A DNA stretch of 64,000 nucleotides. Origin: an uncultured Spirochaetaceae bacterium (GTDB lineage: Bacteria; Spirochaetota; Spirochaetia; Sphaerochaetales; Sphaerochaetaceae). The position numbers and the translations under genes are program-made. Shown piece after piece: positions 16,614 to 24,927 of this stretch; the first letter of the stretch is position 1; the number at the start of each line of letters is the position of its first letter. The stretch is taken from the NCBI GenBank assembly GCA_944390015.1, contig CALXOL010000007.1:38477-102476 (forward strand), read 5' to 3'. The notes below the pieces were generated by a model. The model was not told the DNA's origin, did not search any database, and saw only the letters and a program-made list of their open reading frames with translations.

Positions 16614-17972
16614 ATGGCTAAGATAGATCTGGAAAAAGATAAACTCATACCATTATGCCTGCGTCTGAGCATACCAACTGCGATCTCACAGGCCGTACAG
16701 GTTTTATATGCAATCGTGGACAGGATGTATATCGGACACATAGATGTAATAGGAACGACCGCTCTCTCTGCGGTAGGCATCGCCTCTCCCATTACATCGC
16801 TTGTAAGTTCATTCAGCGTACTTATCGGGCTTGGAGGAGCCCCTATAATGGCGATGAGGCTTGGCGGAGGGGAGAAAGACAAAGCAGGAGAGGTGCTATC
16901 ACTCGCACTTTATCTTCTTATTGCGCTCTCCGTAATACTTACTCCACTCTTCTTCTTTCTGAGAAACCCGTTACTCAGCCTCTTTGGAGCAACAGAGAGC
17001 AACATGGGTTATGCTTCAACATACCTTGGCTGGTATCTTGCGGGAACCCCGTTCATAGTTATAGCAACAGGCCTCTCAAACTACCTGATTAACCAGGGAC
17101 AAAGTAAAAAAGCCATGATTGCAGTTCTTTCCGCTACCGTATGTAACGTCGTTCTTGATCCCATATTCATATTCATTTTCAATATGGATGTAAAAGGTGC
17201 GGCAATCGCCACGGTTATCAGTCAGGTCGTTCAATTCCTTCTTACCATACATTTCATAACGGGCAAAGACCTGATGCTTCCATTGAAGCTGAAGGTGGTG
17301 GCAAATCCCCTTCCCCTAATTGGGAAGATAGTGAAATTCGGACTGTCGCCGTTCATCATCATCGCCACTGACAGCCTTCTGATGATTCTGCTGAATACGA
17401 TGCTCTCACGCTTTGGGAAAGAGAGTGCCGATATTCTGATAACAGCCTCTGCGATAATACAATCATTCCATCTGCTGGTAATGAATCCGCTTGGGGGAAT
17501 AACAGCAGGATGCCAGGGACTTATAAGCTATAGCTATGGAGCTGGAAACGATGAGAGAGTAAGAAAAGCTGCAATGATAGCTCAAATCTATGCGGTAATA
17601 TACTCTCTTTTAATGTTTCTCATAATCAATTTATTCTCAAAACCTCTTGTAATGCTATTTACAACGGATGAATATGTTGCAGCATTCAGTGCACGTTACC
17701 TGCGCCTGTTCGAGATGATGATAATCCCCCTGGCATTCCAGTACAGCAATGTCGATGCATTCACAGCACTCGCCGAGGTACGTTTCTCCCTCCCTCTTTC
17801 ACTGGGAAGAAAACTCATATTCCTCATCTCAATCCTGATTCTCCCCAGATTCTTTCAAGCCTCAAGTGCATTCCTTGCCGAACCTATTGCAGATCTTTTG
17901 AGCGGAATAATATCAACAACTCTGTTCTGGACAGAGTTGAATAAGATACTTTCACACAAGAAAAAGCTCTAA
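16614..17972 (+). CDS. MATE-family multidrug/Na+ antiporter
   Basis: A 452-residue polytopic inner-membrane protein with about twelve helices in two homologous halves. Family features: the N-terminal LCLRLSIPTAISQAVQVLYAIVDRMYIG, then GIASPITSLVSSF, GLGGAPIMAMRLGGG and the second-half NPLGGITAGCQGLISYSYGAGN. It exports cationic drugs or metabolites using a Na+ or H+ gradient; the substrate is unknown. The start is the ATG at 16614; a longer in-frame ORF from 16551 would span the promoter. Its stop codon overlaps the stop of the convergent aroH gene by 4 bp. Confidence 0.88.
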   Translation: MAKIDLEKDKLIPLCLRLSIPTAISQAVQVLYAIVDRMYIGHIDVIGTTALSAVGIASPITSLVSSFSVLIGLGGAPIMAMRLGGGEKDKAGEVLSLALYLLIALSVILTPLFFFLRNPLLSLFGATESNMGYASTYLGWYLAGTPFIVIATGLSNYLINQGQSKKAMIAVLSATVCNVVLDPIFIFIFNMDVKGAAIATVISQVVQFLLTIHFITGKDLMLPLKLKVVANPLPLIGKIVKFGLSPFIIIATDSLLMILLNTMLSRFGKESADILITASAIIQSFHLLVMNPLGGITAGCQGLISYSYGAGNDERVRKAAMIAQIYAVIYSLLMFLIINLFSKPLVMLFTTDEYVAAFSARYLRLFEMMIIPLAFQYSNVDAFTALAEVRFSLPLSLGRKLIFLISILILPRFFQASSAFLAEPIADLLSGIISTTLFWTELNKILSHKKKL

Positions 17973-18334
17973 TTGCTGTAATCAGGGCGCAGGACTTCTG
18001 CTCCGTTAATATACACATGGTGAACGGGATTCTGCTCTTCATGCGCTACAAGCACCAGAACTCTTATTACCTTTCTCAGGCTTCCCGATACCTCAGCTTC
18101 CGCAACACAGAAAAGAGGAGTTTTTCCTGCAAGTCCACTCTGACGGAACGCAGCGGCGGCATTCTTACTCTTTAAATCCCCGGTCTGCGAGAAAAGGACA
18201 AAGGCAACATCTTCCTCCCCTATCTTGTTCTCACTGTAAAGCCTGTTCATCATTTCAGATACACCGCTATCGATATCCTTTGGATTATCAAAAGGGATAC
18301 AGACAGCACCACGAATAGCATATTCTTTCTTCAT
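17969..18334 (-). CDS. aroH: Monofunctional AroH-type chorismate mutase
   Basis: A 121-residue enzyme converting chorismate to prephenate for Phe/Tyr synthesis. It shows the AroH-class pattern: RGAVCIPFDN at the N-terminus, DVAFVLFSQTGDL, an AFRQSGLAGKTPLFC segment, VSGSLRKVIRVLVL with the catalytic Arg region, and HVYINGAEVLRPD at the end. Length is normal for AroH. The start overlaps the stop of the upstream membrane-protein gene (ATGA), so it is the last cistron of a three-gene operon that begins with thiamine pyrophosphokinase. Confidence 0.88.
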   Translation of the reverse strand: MKKEYAIRGAVCIPFDNPKDIDSGVSEMMNRLYSENKIGEEDVAFVLFSQTGDLKSKNAAAAFRQSGLAGKTPLFCVAEAEVSGSLRKVIRVLVLVAHEEQNPVHHVYINGAEVLRPDYSN

Positions 18335-18681
18335 AAATCAACTCCGATTGTTATTCCGCTGTTATTAAGGGCGACTATGAAATCAAACATGAAAGAGAGG
18401 AGGAAAAAGACAAGAAGCCGCAATACGGTGAGAATGAAAGGTTCCGCAGCGACAACCTTACTTAAAAAACTTATATGGATGGATGAAAGCAGAAGGAAAG
18501 CCCCGACAAGGACTATTGTCCAACCAAGAGCGCGGGAAAAAGATACCATCAAGCCATAAAAGGACGATGAGATATCCAGATGAAGGAAAAGGATGAAAAG
18601 CAGGAAGAAAACCGCATAAAGTACCGTAAGATAAGTATGCACTCTGGATAAGAAAGCTATGAGTCTCCTGTAATTCAACAT
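18331..18681 (-). CDS. Small membrane protein, unknown function
   Basis: A 116-residue protein with three hydrophobic helices (about 18-38, 50-68 and 83-103) and short Arg-containing loops. I do not recognise the family. It overlaps the pyrophosphokinase by 7 bp and aroH by 4 bp, so it is translationally coupled to both. Confidence 0.65.
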   Translation of the reverse strand: MLNYRRLIAFLSRVHTYLTVLYAVFFLLFILFLHLDISSSFYGLMVSFSRALGWTIVLVGAFLLLSSIHISFLSKVVAAEPFILTVLRLLVFFLLSFMFDFIVALNNSGITIGVDL

Positions 18682-19304
18682 GTAATAATTTTAGCCCCTG
18701 AGGAGAAAAAGTCCATAGGAAATCTTATGAAAAGAGGGACACTAGATGTTATTTCCATGTTTTTATTCTTACATCTGTTAGATAGGGAAATAAAGGAAAG
18801 GGATATCTCATGAGCACTTAAATCCCATTCAAGGCCATGAGTGGTAACCAGAGCCCTCGAAGAAAGGTCGGCAGGAAAGAAAGAGAGCGGATAGCCAGGC
18901 TCCAGACTTGCTGAAAAATGCGATGAGGAGAATATTACATCCTCATGTGTAAGCCACATCCTTGGTGGCCCGAAATTATGGAAAGCAGAGAATATGGAGA
19001 TAAGATGATCCAACCTGCCCTCCCCACCTCCAACAAGGTCATAGCAGCCGTTTGCTGCTTTGAGTGCAAGAACGAAATCACTATCGTCCTTATCATGGGG
19101 ACAAGGAATGAAGCCCTTATTAACAATCTCTTCCCTGAGCCTGGTGGAATCCATATCCCCGATAACGAGGTCGGGCATTATATCGAATGACCTTGCCATG
19201 TCGTACCCACTATCAGCGCAGATTATTTCCTTGTACGCCTTGATATCCAGATCAGGCAGCCTCTCAGGCCCTTTTCCTCCAATGAATATGAGACTCTTAG
19301 CCAT
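18675..19304 (-). CDS. thiN: Thiamine pyrophosphokinase
   Basis: A 209-residue cytoplasmic enzyme making thiamine pyrophosphate from thiamine and ATP. Motifs: CADSGYDMA, PDLVIGDMDS, PHDKDDSDFVLAL (Mg/ATP site) and GGGEGRLDHLIS. The C-terminal thiamine-binding half is less conserved. AAGGAG precedes the ATG. No TPP riboswitch is visible upstream. It is the first gene of the operon with a membrane protein and aroH, and is divergent from the DUF1015 gene. Confidence 0.85.
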   Translation of the reverse strand: MAKSLIFIGGKGPERLPDLDIKAYKEIICADSGYDMARSFDIMPDLVIGDMDSTRLREEIVNKGFIPCPHDKDDSDFVLALKAANGCYDLVGGGEGRLDHLISIFSAFHNFGPPRMWLTHEDVIFSSSHFSASLEPGYPLSFFPADLSSRALVTTHGLEWDLSAHEISLSFISLSNRCKNKNMEITSSVPLFIRFPMDFFSSGAKIITC

Positions 19305-19381
19305 ATTAAAATTTCTCCTTGAACCGATGCAAAAAGGACTCTACCATATTTATGATAACAAAAAAAGTGGAGGATGCTATC

Positions 19382-20674
19382 ATGGATAGATCTGAATTAG
19401 GAGTAAAGAGCGCGGATATTCTCCTGCCAAGAGAAGGAATCGATCTGGAAAAATGGGCAACTGTCGCCTGTGATCAATACACATCTGAGCCAGAATACTG
19501 GGCTGATGTAGAACAAATCGTGAAAGAAAGTCCTTCGACATTCCGAATAACATTTCCTGAAGTCTACCTTGAAAAAGACGGCAAGGCGGAAAGGATTCAT
19601 GACATAGTTAAAACCATGGAGAAATACCTGGATGACGGTATCTTCACAGAGTATAAGGACTCGTTCATTCTCGTAAAAAGGACTTGTGACGGAAAGAGCC
19701 GCTATGGCCTTATAGCCGCACTGGACCTGGAAAAATATGATTACAGTAAGGACTCGAAAAGCCTGATAAGAGCGACAGAGGGAACAATCCTTGAGCGCAT
19801 ACCACCAAGAAAGGAAATCAGGAAAGACGCACCGCTCGAGCTGCCACACATAATGGTTTTAATAAGTGATGAGAAAAGAAGCGTGATTGAACCATTTAAG
19901 GATAGGCTCAATGACCTGAGAAAAATCTATGACACATCACTTATGAAGAACGGAGGGCATCTTGAGGGCTATCTTATTGATAGAAAAGAGGATAAGGAGA
20001 ATATATATCTCGCATTCTCCTCTCTTTATGCCTCATTGGATAAGAGCAATCCTCTTCTATTTGCTATGGGAGACGGTAACCACAGTCTGGCAACGGCAAA
20101 AAGCTGTTGGGAGGACATTAAAAAGGGTCTAAGCGAATCAGAAAGGGAGACTCATAGAGCACGTTATGCCCTTGTCGAGATTGAGAACATCTACGATGAG
20201 GCACTGCTGTTTGAGCCTATTCACAGGGTTTTCTTCGGCTTAGATAAGAGTGAGCTGGAAAAAGAGATTCTTAAATACGCTAAAAGCATTCTCTACCGCA
20301 AAGAAGAGAGTCTTGATTGCCTGATAAAAAGAATCAACAGCTCAAAGGGTCTTCATTTCGGACTCTGCTGCTCGGGAGAACTTTTCTCTGTAGAGGTCAA
20401 AGGCTCAAAGAACTTCCTCTCTGCTTCCCTGATGCAGTCGGTAATAGATTCGCTCAAAGAAAGAAATGCCTGCCAGATAGATTACATACACGGCGTCGAT
20501 GTGACACAAAAGCTATCGGAGGAAAGCGGCAACATAGGAATCATCCTACCCGATGTGGATAAATCAACATTCTTTGAGACTGTGATAAAAGAAGGAAGCT
20601 TCCCACGTAAGACGTTCAGCATAGGCCATGCGAATGAGAAAAGGTATTACATGGAAGCCAGAAGAATCAAATAA
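19382..20674 (+). CDS. DUF1015-family protein
   Basis: A 430-residue soluble protein of the DUF1015 (SpoU-neighbour) family: VACDQYTSEPEYW, FPEVYLEKD, the central MGDGNHSLATAK (the family DGNH loop) and a C-terminal DYIHGVDVT...GIILPDVDK. The function of the family is not settled. The start is the ATG at 19382 with GTGGAGG 7 bases upstream; a longer ORF from 19319 lacks a ribosome site. Its last 8 bp overlap the convergent tsaC stop, and its terminator lies inside tsaC. Confidence 0.85.
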   Translation: MDRSELGVKSADILLPREGIDLEKWATVACDQYTSEPEYWADVEQIVKESPSTFRITFPEVYLEKDGKAERIHDIVKTMEKYLDDGIFTEYKDSFILVKRTCDGKSRYGLIAALDLEKYDYSKDSKSLIRATEGTILERIPPRKEIRKDAPLELPHIMVLISDEKRSVIEPFKDRLNDLRKIYDTSLMKNGGHLEGYLIDRKEDKENIYLAFSSLYASLDKSNPLLFAMGDGNHSLATAKSCWEDIKKGLSESERETHRARYALVEIENIYDEALLFEPIHRVFFGLDKSELEKEILKYAKSILYRKEESLDCLIKRINSSKGLHFGLCCSGELFSVEVKGSKNFLSASLMQSVIDSLKERNACQIDYIHGVDVTQKLSEESGNIGIILPDVDKSTFFETVIKEGSFPRKTFSIGHANEKRYYMEARRIK

Positions 20675-21227
20675 GAGCATGGGGGTCGTAAGCCCCCATT
20701 CTTATTACCCTATACGGTTTTTGTGTCATATCTATGATTGTGGAAGGAACTCCTTCTGAGACATCATTCGTTCTTACTATGAAATCCAATGTTTTATCAA
20801 ATGTGCAAAGGACATCGTTAAATGTAAGAAGACTCCTCTCACCCGATATATTCACACTGGTAGAGAATATCGGGCCTGAAAGGGGAAGGAGACGAAGCAT
20901 GAAAGGATCGGAGGGGACCCTGATTGCATGAGTAGTGCCCACCTCGTCCATCAAGATGGCTGTAAGCGGCGCAGGATACACATCATAAAGCACCGATGGT
21001 ACCTTAAGCGATGATAAGCGGAGATCATCAAGCGAGATAAGGGTAATCAGGCTCTTATTCTGAGGTCTCTTCTTTATTTCATAGATTTTCTCAGCATTTA
21101 CATCGTTTGCCCGTGCGGATATCCCATAAATCGTATCGCAGGGAATGGCCCCTACCTTATCAAGGTTCAAAAGCTCTGCGATGCTTTCAATTGAACTAAA
21201 ACTTTTATCGATTATTACGCTTTGCAT
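20667..21227 (-). CDS. tsaC: Sua5/YrdC-type threonylcarbamoyl-AMP synthase
   Basis: 186 residues from the ATG at 21227 (AAGGAT upstream). It makes threonylcarbamoyl-AMP for t6A37 in ANN-decoding tRNAs. YrdC signatures: GAIPCDTIYGISARA, KKRPQNKSLITLIS, a PLTAIL segment, HAIRVPSDPFMLRLL and STSVNISGE. It overlaps the upstream DivIC/FtsB-like gene by 23 bp and shares 8 bp with the convergent DUF1015 gene. Confidence 0.87.
   Translation of the reverse strand: MQSVIIDKSFSSIESIAELLNLDKVGAIPCDTIYGISARANDVNAEKIYEIKKRPQNKSLITLISLDDLRLSSLKVPSVLYDVYPAPLTAILMDEVGTTHAIRVPSDPFMLRLLPLSGPIFSTSVNISGERSLLTFNDVLCTFDKTLDFIVRTNDVSEGVPSTIIDMTQKPYRVIRMGAYDPHALI
20679..20706 (+). terminator. Terminator of the DUF1015 gene, inside tsaC
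   Basis: The perfect 7-bp stem ATGGGGG/CCCCCAT with a 7-nt loop is followed by TCTTATT. It lies within the 3' coding part of tsaC on the opposite strand. Confidence 0.7.
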
Positions 21228-21621
21228 TACGCTTATCCTTCTTAAGCCAATCAAGAATAAATGTGATTGCAAGAGATGCGAAAACGCTTAGGAGAAACAG
21301 TGCGGAAAAAGGAAGATAGAACACGCTCTGGCTCTCATCACGCCCCTTATCCTCTATAGGCGCAGCCGATGATGCTCTGTTTACCGCCACTACCTCCTCT
21401 CGTCCAAGGGAAAGGAAATTCTCTCCCATGCCTCCACCTTCTTCGGCTTTAAGCATCTCAAGTTCCGCTTCCCTACGCTCAACCTCATCTTTCAAGTCGT
21501 CAGAATATTTTCTCAACTGCCGGTTCACAAAGTAACCATTTGCGCTTAAAAACGTTACAGATAGTGAAAATATTATTACGAAACTTAAGGTGAAAGTAAG
21601 CAATTTCGTTCTTGCTAACAT
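21205..21621 (-). CDS. DivIC/FtsB-like membrane protein (septum formation)
   Basis: 138 residues: an N-terminal membrane helix (about 8-28), a heptad-like charged coiled coil (RQLRKYSDDLKDEVERREAE, about 34-60), a flexible middle, and a second membrane helix near 104-123. The helix plus coiled coil resembles DivIC/FtsB, which link division proteins in the septum, but those proteins usually lack the second helix, so the call is tentative. The gene is upstream of and overlaps tsaC. Confidence 0.45.
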   Translation of the reverse strand: MLARTKLLTFTLSFVIIFSLSVTFLSANGYFVNRQLRKYSDDLKDEVERREAELEMLKAEEGGGMGENFLSLGREEVVAVNRASSAAPIEDKGRDESQSVFYLPFSALFLLSVFASLAITFILDWLKKDKRNAKRNNR

Positions 21622-21641
21622 CTTATTTCTTAGTTTATAAT
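21612..21641 (+). promoter_or_regulatory. Promoter upstream of the VPVEV-repeat gene
   Basis: TTGCTA (21612-21617), 18 nt, TATAAT (21636-21641). It predicts a leader of about 130 nt that carries the structured region below. Confidence 0.55.
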
Positions 21642-21671
21642 ATTCTTTGAATTAACATGCAATAGTATTGT

Positions 21672-21763
21672 ATGAGAATGCATTGGGGGCGAATGGCTAA
21701 CAAATGACACTTTCATGCATATAGCTGTGTGTTAGTAGGTTCTCATGGGAGCCTGATGAAAGT
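21672..21763 (+). promoter_or_regulatory. Structured leader with predicted pseudoknot and competing hairpin
   Basis: Three perfect pairings are seen: P1 21672-21678 with 21740-21746 (7 bp), P2 21697-21702 with 21730-21735 (6 bp), and the loop of P2, 21709-21716, with 21756-21763 (8 bp), forming a pseudoknot that ends 4 nt before the GGAGG ribosome site. A competing hairpin (21737-21742 with 21749-21754) would break P1. I cannot match it to a known riboswitch class. Confidence 0.4.
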
Positions 21764-21777
21764 AACCGGAGGAAATA

Positions 21778-22785
21778 GTGTCTAAATCTAACAGTTCTTT
21801 GAAGCTCATTATTTCTAGTGTGGTTATATCTGCCATCGTTCTCGGAATATTCGCAGTCATATTCCTTTTATATCTGGTACCTGCCTATCAGATTACGAAT
21901 GATAGCATCTATAATGGCCTAATTAAGTTCTTTCCCGTCTTAATCGGATTGATTCTGATTCAGATAGGAATCATCGTCGGTAGAAGGAATGATAGGGAAG
22001 AAGATAAATCCGATCTTCTGCCTCCGAATGCATATGATAAGCCTCTCTATCAGGAAGCAAAGGATGATCCTAGTGCTGTCGAAGGTGTAAATTATGCTAA
22101 ATTCGACAAGAGTGAAAGCAATGAAAACGTCACGGTCAAGGAAGTTCCAGTAGAGGTTGTTAAGGAAGTCGTAAAAGAAGTTCCTGTCGAAGTCGTTAAA
22201 GAAGTTGTCAGGGAAGTTCCTGTCGAGGTCATAAAAGAAGTCATCAAGGAAGTCCCTGTAGAGGTTGTTAAGGAAGTTCCGGCCGCTCAGGAAGCTGAGA
22301 AGACCATAGAGGTCGAGGTTCCTGTTGAGGTTATAAGGGAAGTTCCTGTTGAAGTAGTCAGGGAAGTTGAAAAAGTAGTTGAGAAGATTGTCGAAGTCCC
22401 TGTAGAGGTCATAAAGGAAGTTCCTGTTGAAGTAGAGAAAGAGGTGATAAAAGAGGTCGCAGGTGCGGTCGCAGAACCTCGCTATCTTAACCTTGAAGAC
22501 ACGATTAACGCAGAGATTGAATCGGCCAATACTTACGGATATGACTTAACCGTAGTAGCAATTAAAGCCAGAGAGAATCTTACAAGCATGGGAATCGAAG
22601 AGTTCTTCGGAGAAGACACGCTGGCATTTGATGGCGATGGAGGTAACATCTTCGTCGTTCTTCCTATGTATAACGAGATTGAAGCTAAATTCGCTCTTAG
22701 GAAGTTTGAACCACTCTCAGTTGTCCAGTATAAGGACGGAGATGCGGAAAAGCTTCTTTCAGCGCTGAAGAAAGGACTTAAGTAA
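21778..22785 (+). CDS. Membrane protein with VPVEV(V/I)KEV repeats and degenerate GGDEF-like C-terminal domain
   Basis: 335 residues. Two N-terminal membrane helices (about 9-36 and 45-64) are followed by an Asp/Glu-rich linker, then about 110 residues of a pentad-like repeat built on EVPVEV(V/I)KEV (about 120-232), then a compact C-terminal domain of about 100 residues. That domain (INAEIESANTYGYDLTVVAI, ...FDGDGGNIFVVLPMY) resembles a shortened GGDEF fold without the catalytic signature (inference). The start is GTG with GGAGG six bases upstream. The charged repeat is likely an extended, rigid stalk between the membrane and the cytoplasmic domain. A structured leader precedes it. Confidence 0.65.
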   Translation: MSKSNSSLKLIISSVVISAIVLGIFAVIFLLYLVPAYQITNDSIYNGLIKFFPVLIGLILIQIGIIVGRRNDREEDKSDLLPPNAYDKPLYQEAKDDPSAVEGVNYAKFDKSESNENVTVKEVPVEVVKEVVKEVPVEVVKEVVREVPVEVIKEVIKEVPVEVVKEVPAAQEAEKTIEVEVPVEVIREVPVEVVREVEKVVEKIVEVPVEVIKEVPVEVEKEVIKEVAGAVAEPRYLNLEDTINAEIESANTYGYDLTVVAIKARENLTSMGIEEFFGEDTLAFDGDGGNIFVVLPMYNEIEAKFALRKFEPLSVVQYKDGDAEKLLSALKKGLK

Positions 22786-22802
22786 TAAAGGTTTGAATTC
22801 AC

Positions 22803-22831
22803 ATCCTTCCTTTCGGGGAAGGATTTTTTTT
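22803..22831 (+). terminator. Terminator after the VPVEV-repeat gene
   Basis: The perfect 8-bp stem ATCCTTCC/GGAAGGAT is followed by eight T. Confidence 0.92.
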
Positions 22832-23753
22832 ATGCTTTAAATGGGATGTCAAAACTCATCCTGTCACGGGTAAGCACGGTATCAGAAAAGACAGAACTGG
22901 CCTCCTCATAAAGGAGACGCAACTCATCTTTTGAATATCTTGGAGAATAATGCTGGAGACACAGCTTCCCTACATTGGCATCCTTAGCAATCGTCGCAGC
23001 TTCTTTTGCCGTCATATGCTTCTTCTCATGGGCATCATCCTTAAGAGATTCATCGAACATCGCTTCACAGAAGAGTATGTCGCTGTCCTTCACAAATTCT
23101 GATATCTGCGGGAAGTATAATGTATCGGTGATATAACTGTATTTCCGGCCTTTCCTCTCAGGGCCCATGACATCTAAACCTTTGACTACACGGCCATCAT
23201 CCGTTACTACGGTCCCACCACTCTGAAGACGACCCCATAGCGGTCCTTTTGGTATGCCAAGAGCCTCAGCTTTATCGGGAAAGAACTCCCCTTTTCTGTT
23301 TTTCTCGACAAGTGTATAGCCAAAGCATGGCTTCGTATGTCTTAGGGCAAGGGCGTAGACGTAGAACTCATCCCTCTCCATCACAAGCCCCTCTTCAACG
23401 GGAATCACGATAATCTCGTAATTGATATACATATCGAGAATCTTCCTGTTCTGCTCAACATAATCCCTAAGCTTCTCCGGGCCATAGATATATAATGGCT
23501 CATCCCTGTCCACCTGGCTTGAAAGCATCAGAATACCCGGCAGTCCAGTGACATGGTCCGCATGCATATGCGATATGAAGATCGAATCTATTTTCTTCCA
23601 TTTGAGATTAAGCATCTTAAGGGAGACCTGTGTCCCCTCCCCTGCGTCAAAGAGGAATAAATCGCCATCTCTGCGAACAAGTGATGATGTAAGAAAACGA
23701 CCAGGAAGAGGCATCATGCCGCTGGTTCCTATGCTGAAAACTTCGAAGCTCAT
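22830..23753 (-). CDS. rnz: Ribonuclease Z (tRNA 3' endonuclease)
   Basis: A 307-residue metallo-beta-lactamase-fold enzyme that trims tRNA 3' ends. The zinc motif HMHADHVTGLPGIL, an N-terminal GTSGMMPLPGR, DAGEGTQVSL, FCEAMFD and the late HMTAKEAA...LQHYSPRY match RNase Z. Both tRNAs in this window lack an encoded CCA, which fits a need for RNase Z processing. It lies 25 bp after the ABC permease gene on the same strand. Confidence 0.92.
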   Translation of the reverse strand: MSFEVFSIGTSGMMPLPGRFLTSSLVRRDGDLFLFDAGEGTQVSLKMLNLKWKKIDSIFISHMHADHVTGLPGILMLSSQVDRDEPLYIYGPEKLRDYVEQNRKILDMYINYEIIVIPVEEGLVMERDEFYVYALALRHTKPCFGYTLVEKNRKGEFFPDKAEALGIPKGPLWGRLQSGGTVVTDDGRVVKGLDVMGPERKGRKYSYITDTLYFPQISEFVKDSDILFCEAMFDESLKDDAHEKKHMTAKEAATIAKDANVGKLCLQHYSPRYSKDELRLLYEEASSVFSDTVLTRDRMSFDIPFKA

Positions 23754-23778
23754 ACTAGTGGAAAATGATAACAGTTTT

Positions 23779-24927
23779 CTATTCGGCAGAAAAGAGGCTT
23801 ATAAGATGTACCTTTCTCAAATGCCTAAGCCCAACAAGCAGGCTTATAAAAGAAAAGAGCGCCAATACACTATTCAAGCCCGCCATACCTACCACGGGGT
23901 ATCTTATGGAAAAAGATGTCAAATACGCATCCAGCGCATCATAGTCCATTGCAGATAGCAAGTTCAGTAGGTAAGGAAGAGATAAAGAGAATAAAAGAGC
24001 AAGGGCAATACCGAGGATAATCGATATGAGCACGACAAGGAGGGTTATAATCGAATAAATATACCTTATCTCCCCTCCTGATAGCCCAGAAAGATATAAA
24101 AGAGCGATATCTTTTTTATCCCTATCGATATAACGGATGGAGATGCTTGCAGCAAAGAACGATGCTAAAATGGCAAGAAGAGTCAACACTCCATACAAAA
24201 CATTAACGCTGAAGACCACGTTATCATAGATGCTCTTATATAAAACCCTATAGTCATATGCTTTATACCCAATACTGCTGAAATAATCCACAGTCTCATC
24301 AATTAAGGAAGAATCTTCCATGATGATCTCTGTATATACATCGCCACTCAAAGATGATGAGGCGATATAACAAAGGCTCTCATCAAACTCCATATACCCT
24401 GAATCGAATACGGCAGAAAGAGTACAGAGCAAAGGACGGGTCCGATTAAGATCCTCATCATAGACAAGTAATGTAAACCTGTCTGAGACTTCAAGAGATA
24501 ACAGAGCTGCGCATCTACGGCTTAAAATGACAGGATTCAAATACCCGCCATCAGAGAATTCATCAAGATTAAGAAGTTTTTTCCTCTCTCTCGTAAAGTA
24601 CGTTTGAAAATCCACACCTTTGAGCATCAGTGGGATGCTTTCCTCTTCGCTGAAAGCAAGGGCTCCAGCCTCTTTTACATGGAACAATGAGAGAGAGGGG
24701 TCATCTATCTCACCCTCGACTCTTACAGAGCCAGAGCCAAGAAGGATGAGTAGCTTATCAATTCCTTCGGACATGCTTATGATGAATATGAGGGAGAAAT
24801 TGAGTATGAAGGCAACCAATATGATCAGCAGTGCAGGAGAAAACAGCCCTGCTTTATAGCTTAATGGCATTGAGAACCCCATCTTCCTCTTGATGTATAG
24901 CCCTAGATTAGAGACGCTCAAGCACAC
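23779..24927 (-). CDS. FtsX/LolC-like ABC transporter permease
   Basis: 382 residues with an N-terminal helix (about 30-52), a large extracytoplasmic domain (about 55-250) and three C-terminal helices (about 250-280, 300-335 and 350-372), the FtsX/MacB topology. With the ATPase and second permease upstream it would form a LolCDE-like exporter, moving lipoproteins or lipids from the inner membrane (inference). It overlaps the ATPase gene by 20 bp. Confidence 0.72.
   Translation of the reverse strand: MCLSVSNLGLYIKRKMGFSMPLSYKAGLFSPALLIILVAFILNFSLIFIISMSEGIDKLLILLGSGSVRVEGEIDDPSLSLFHVKEAGALAFSEEESIPLMLKGVDFQTYFTRERKKLLNLDEFSDGGYLNPVILSRRCAALLSLEVSDRFTLLVYDEDLNRTRPLLCTLSAVFDSGYMEFDESLCYIASSSLSGDVYTEIIMEDSSLIDETVDYFSSIGYKAYDYRVLYKSIYDNVVFSVNVLYGVLTLLAILASFFAASISIRYIDRDKKDIALLYLSGLSGGEIRYIYSIITLLVVLISIILGIALALLFSLSLPYLLNLLSAMDYDALDAYLTSFSIRYPVVGMAGLNSVLALFSFISLLVGLRHLRKVHLISLFSAE

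Noticed and set aside
21754..21760. CTGATGA in the leader of the VPVEV-repeat gene, as in the hammerhead ribozyme core
   Set aside because: The stem II hairpin and the required GAAA/cleavage arrangement cannot be formed; it is part of the pseudoknot strand instead.
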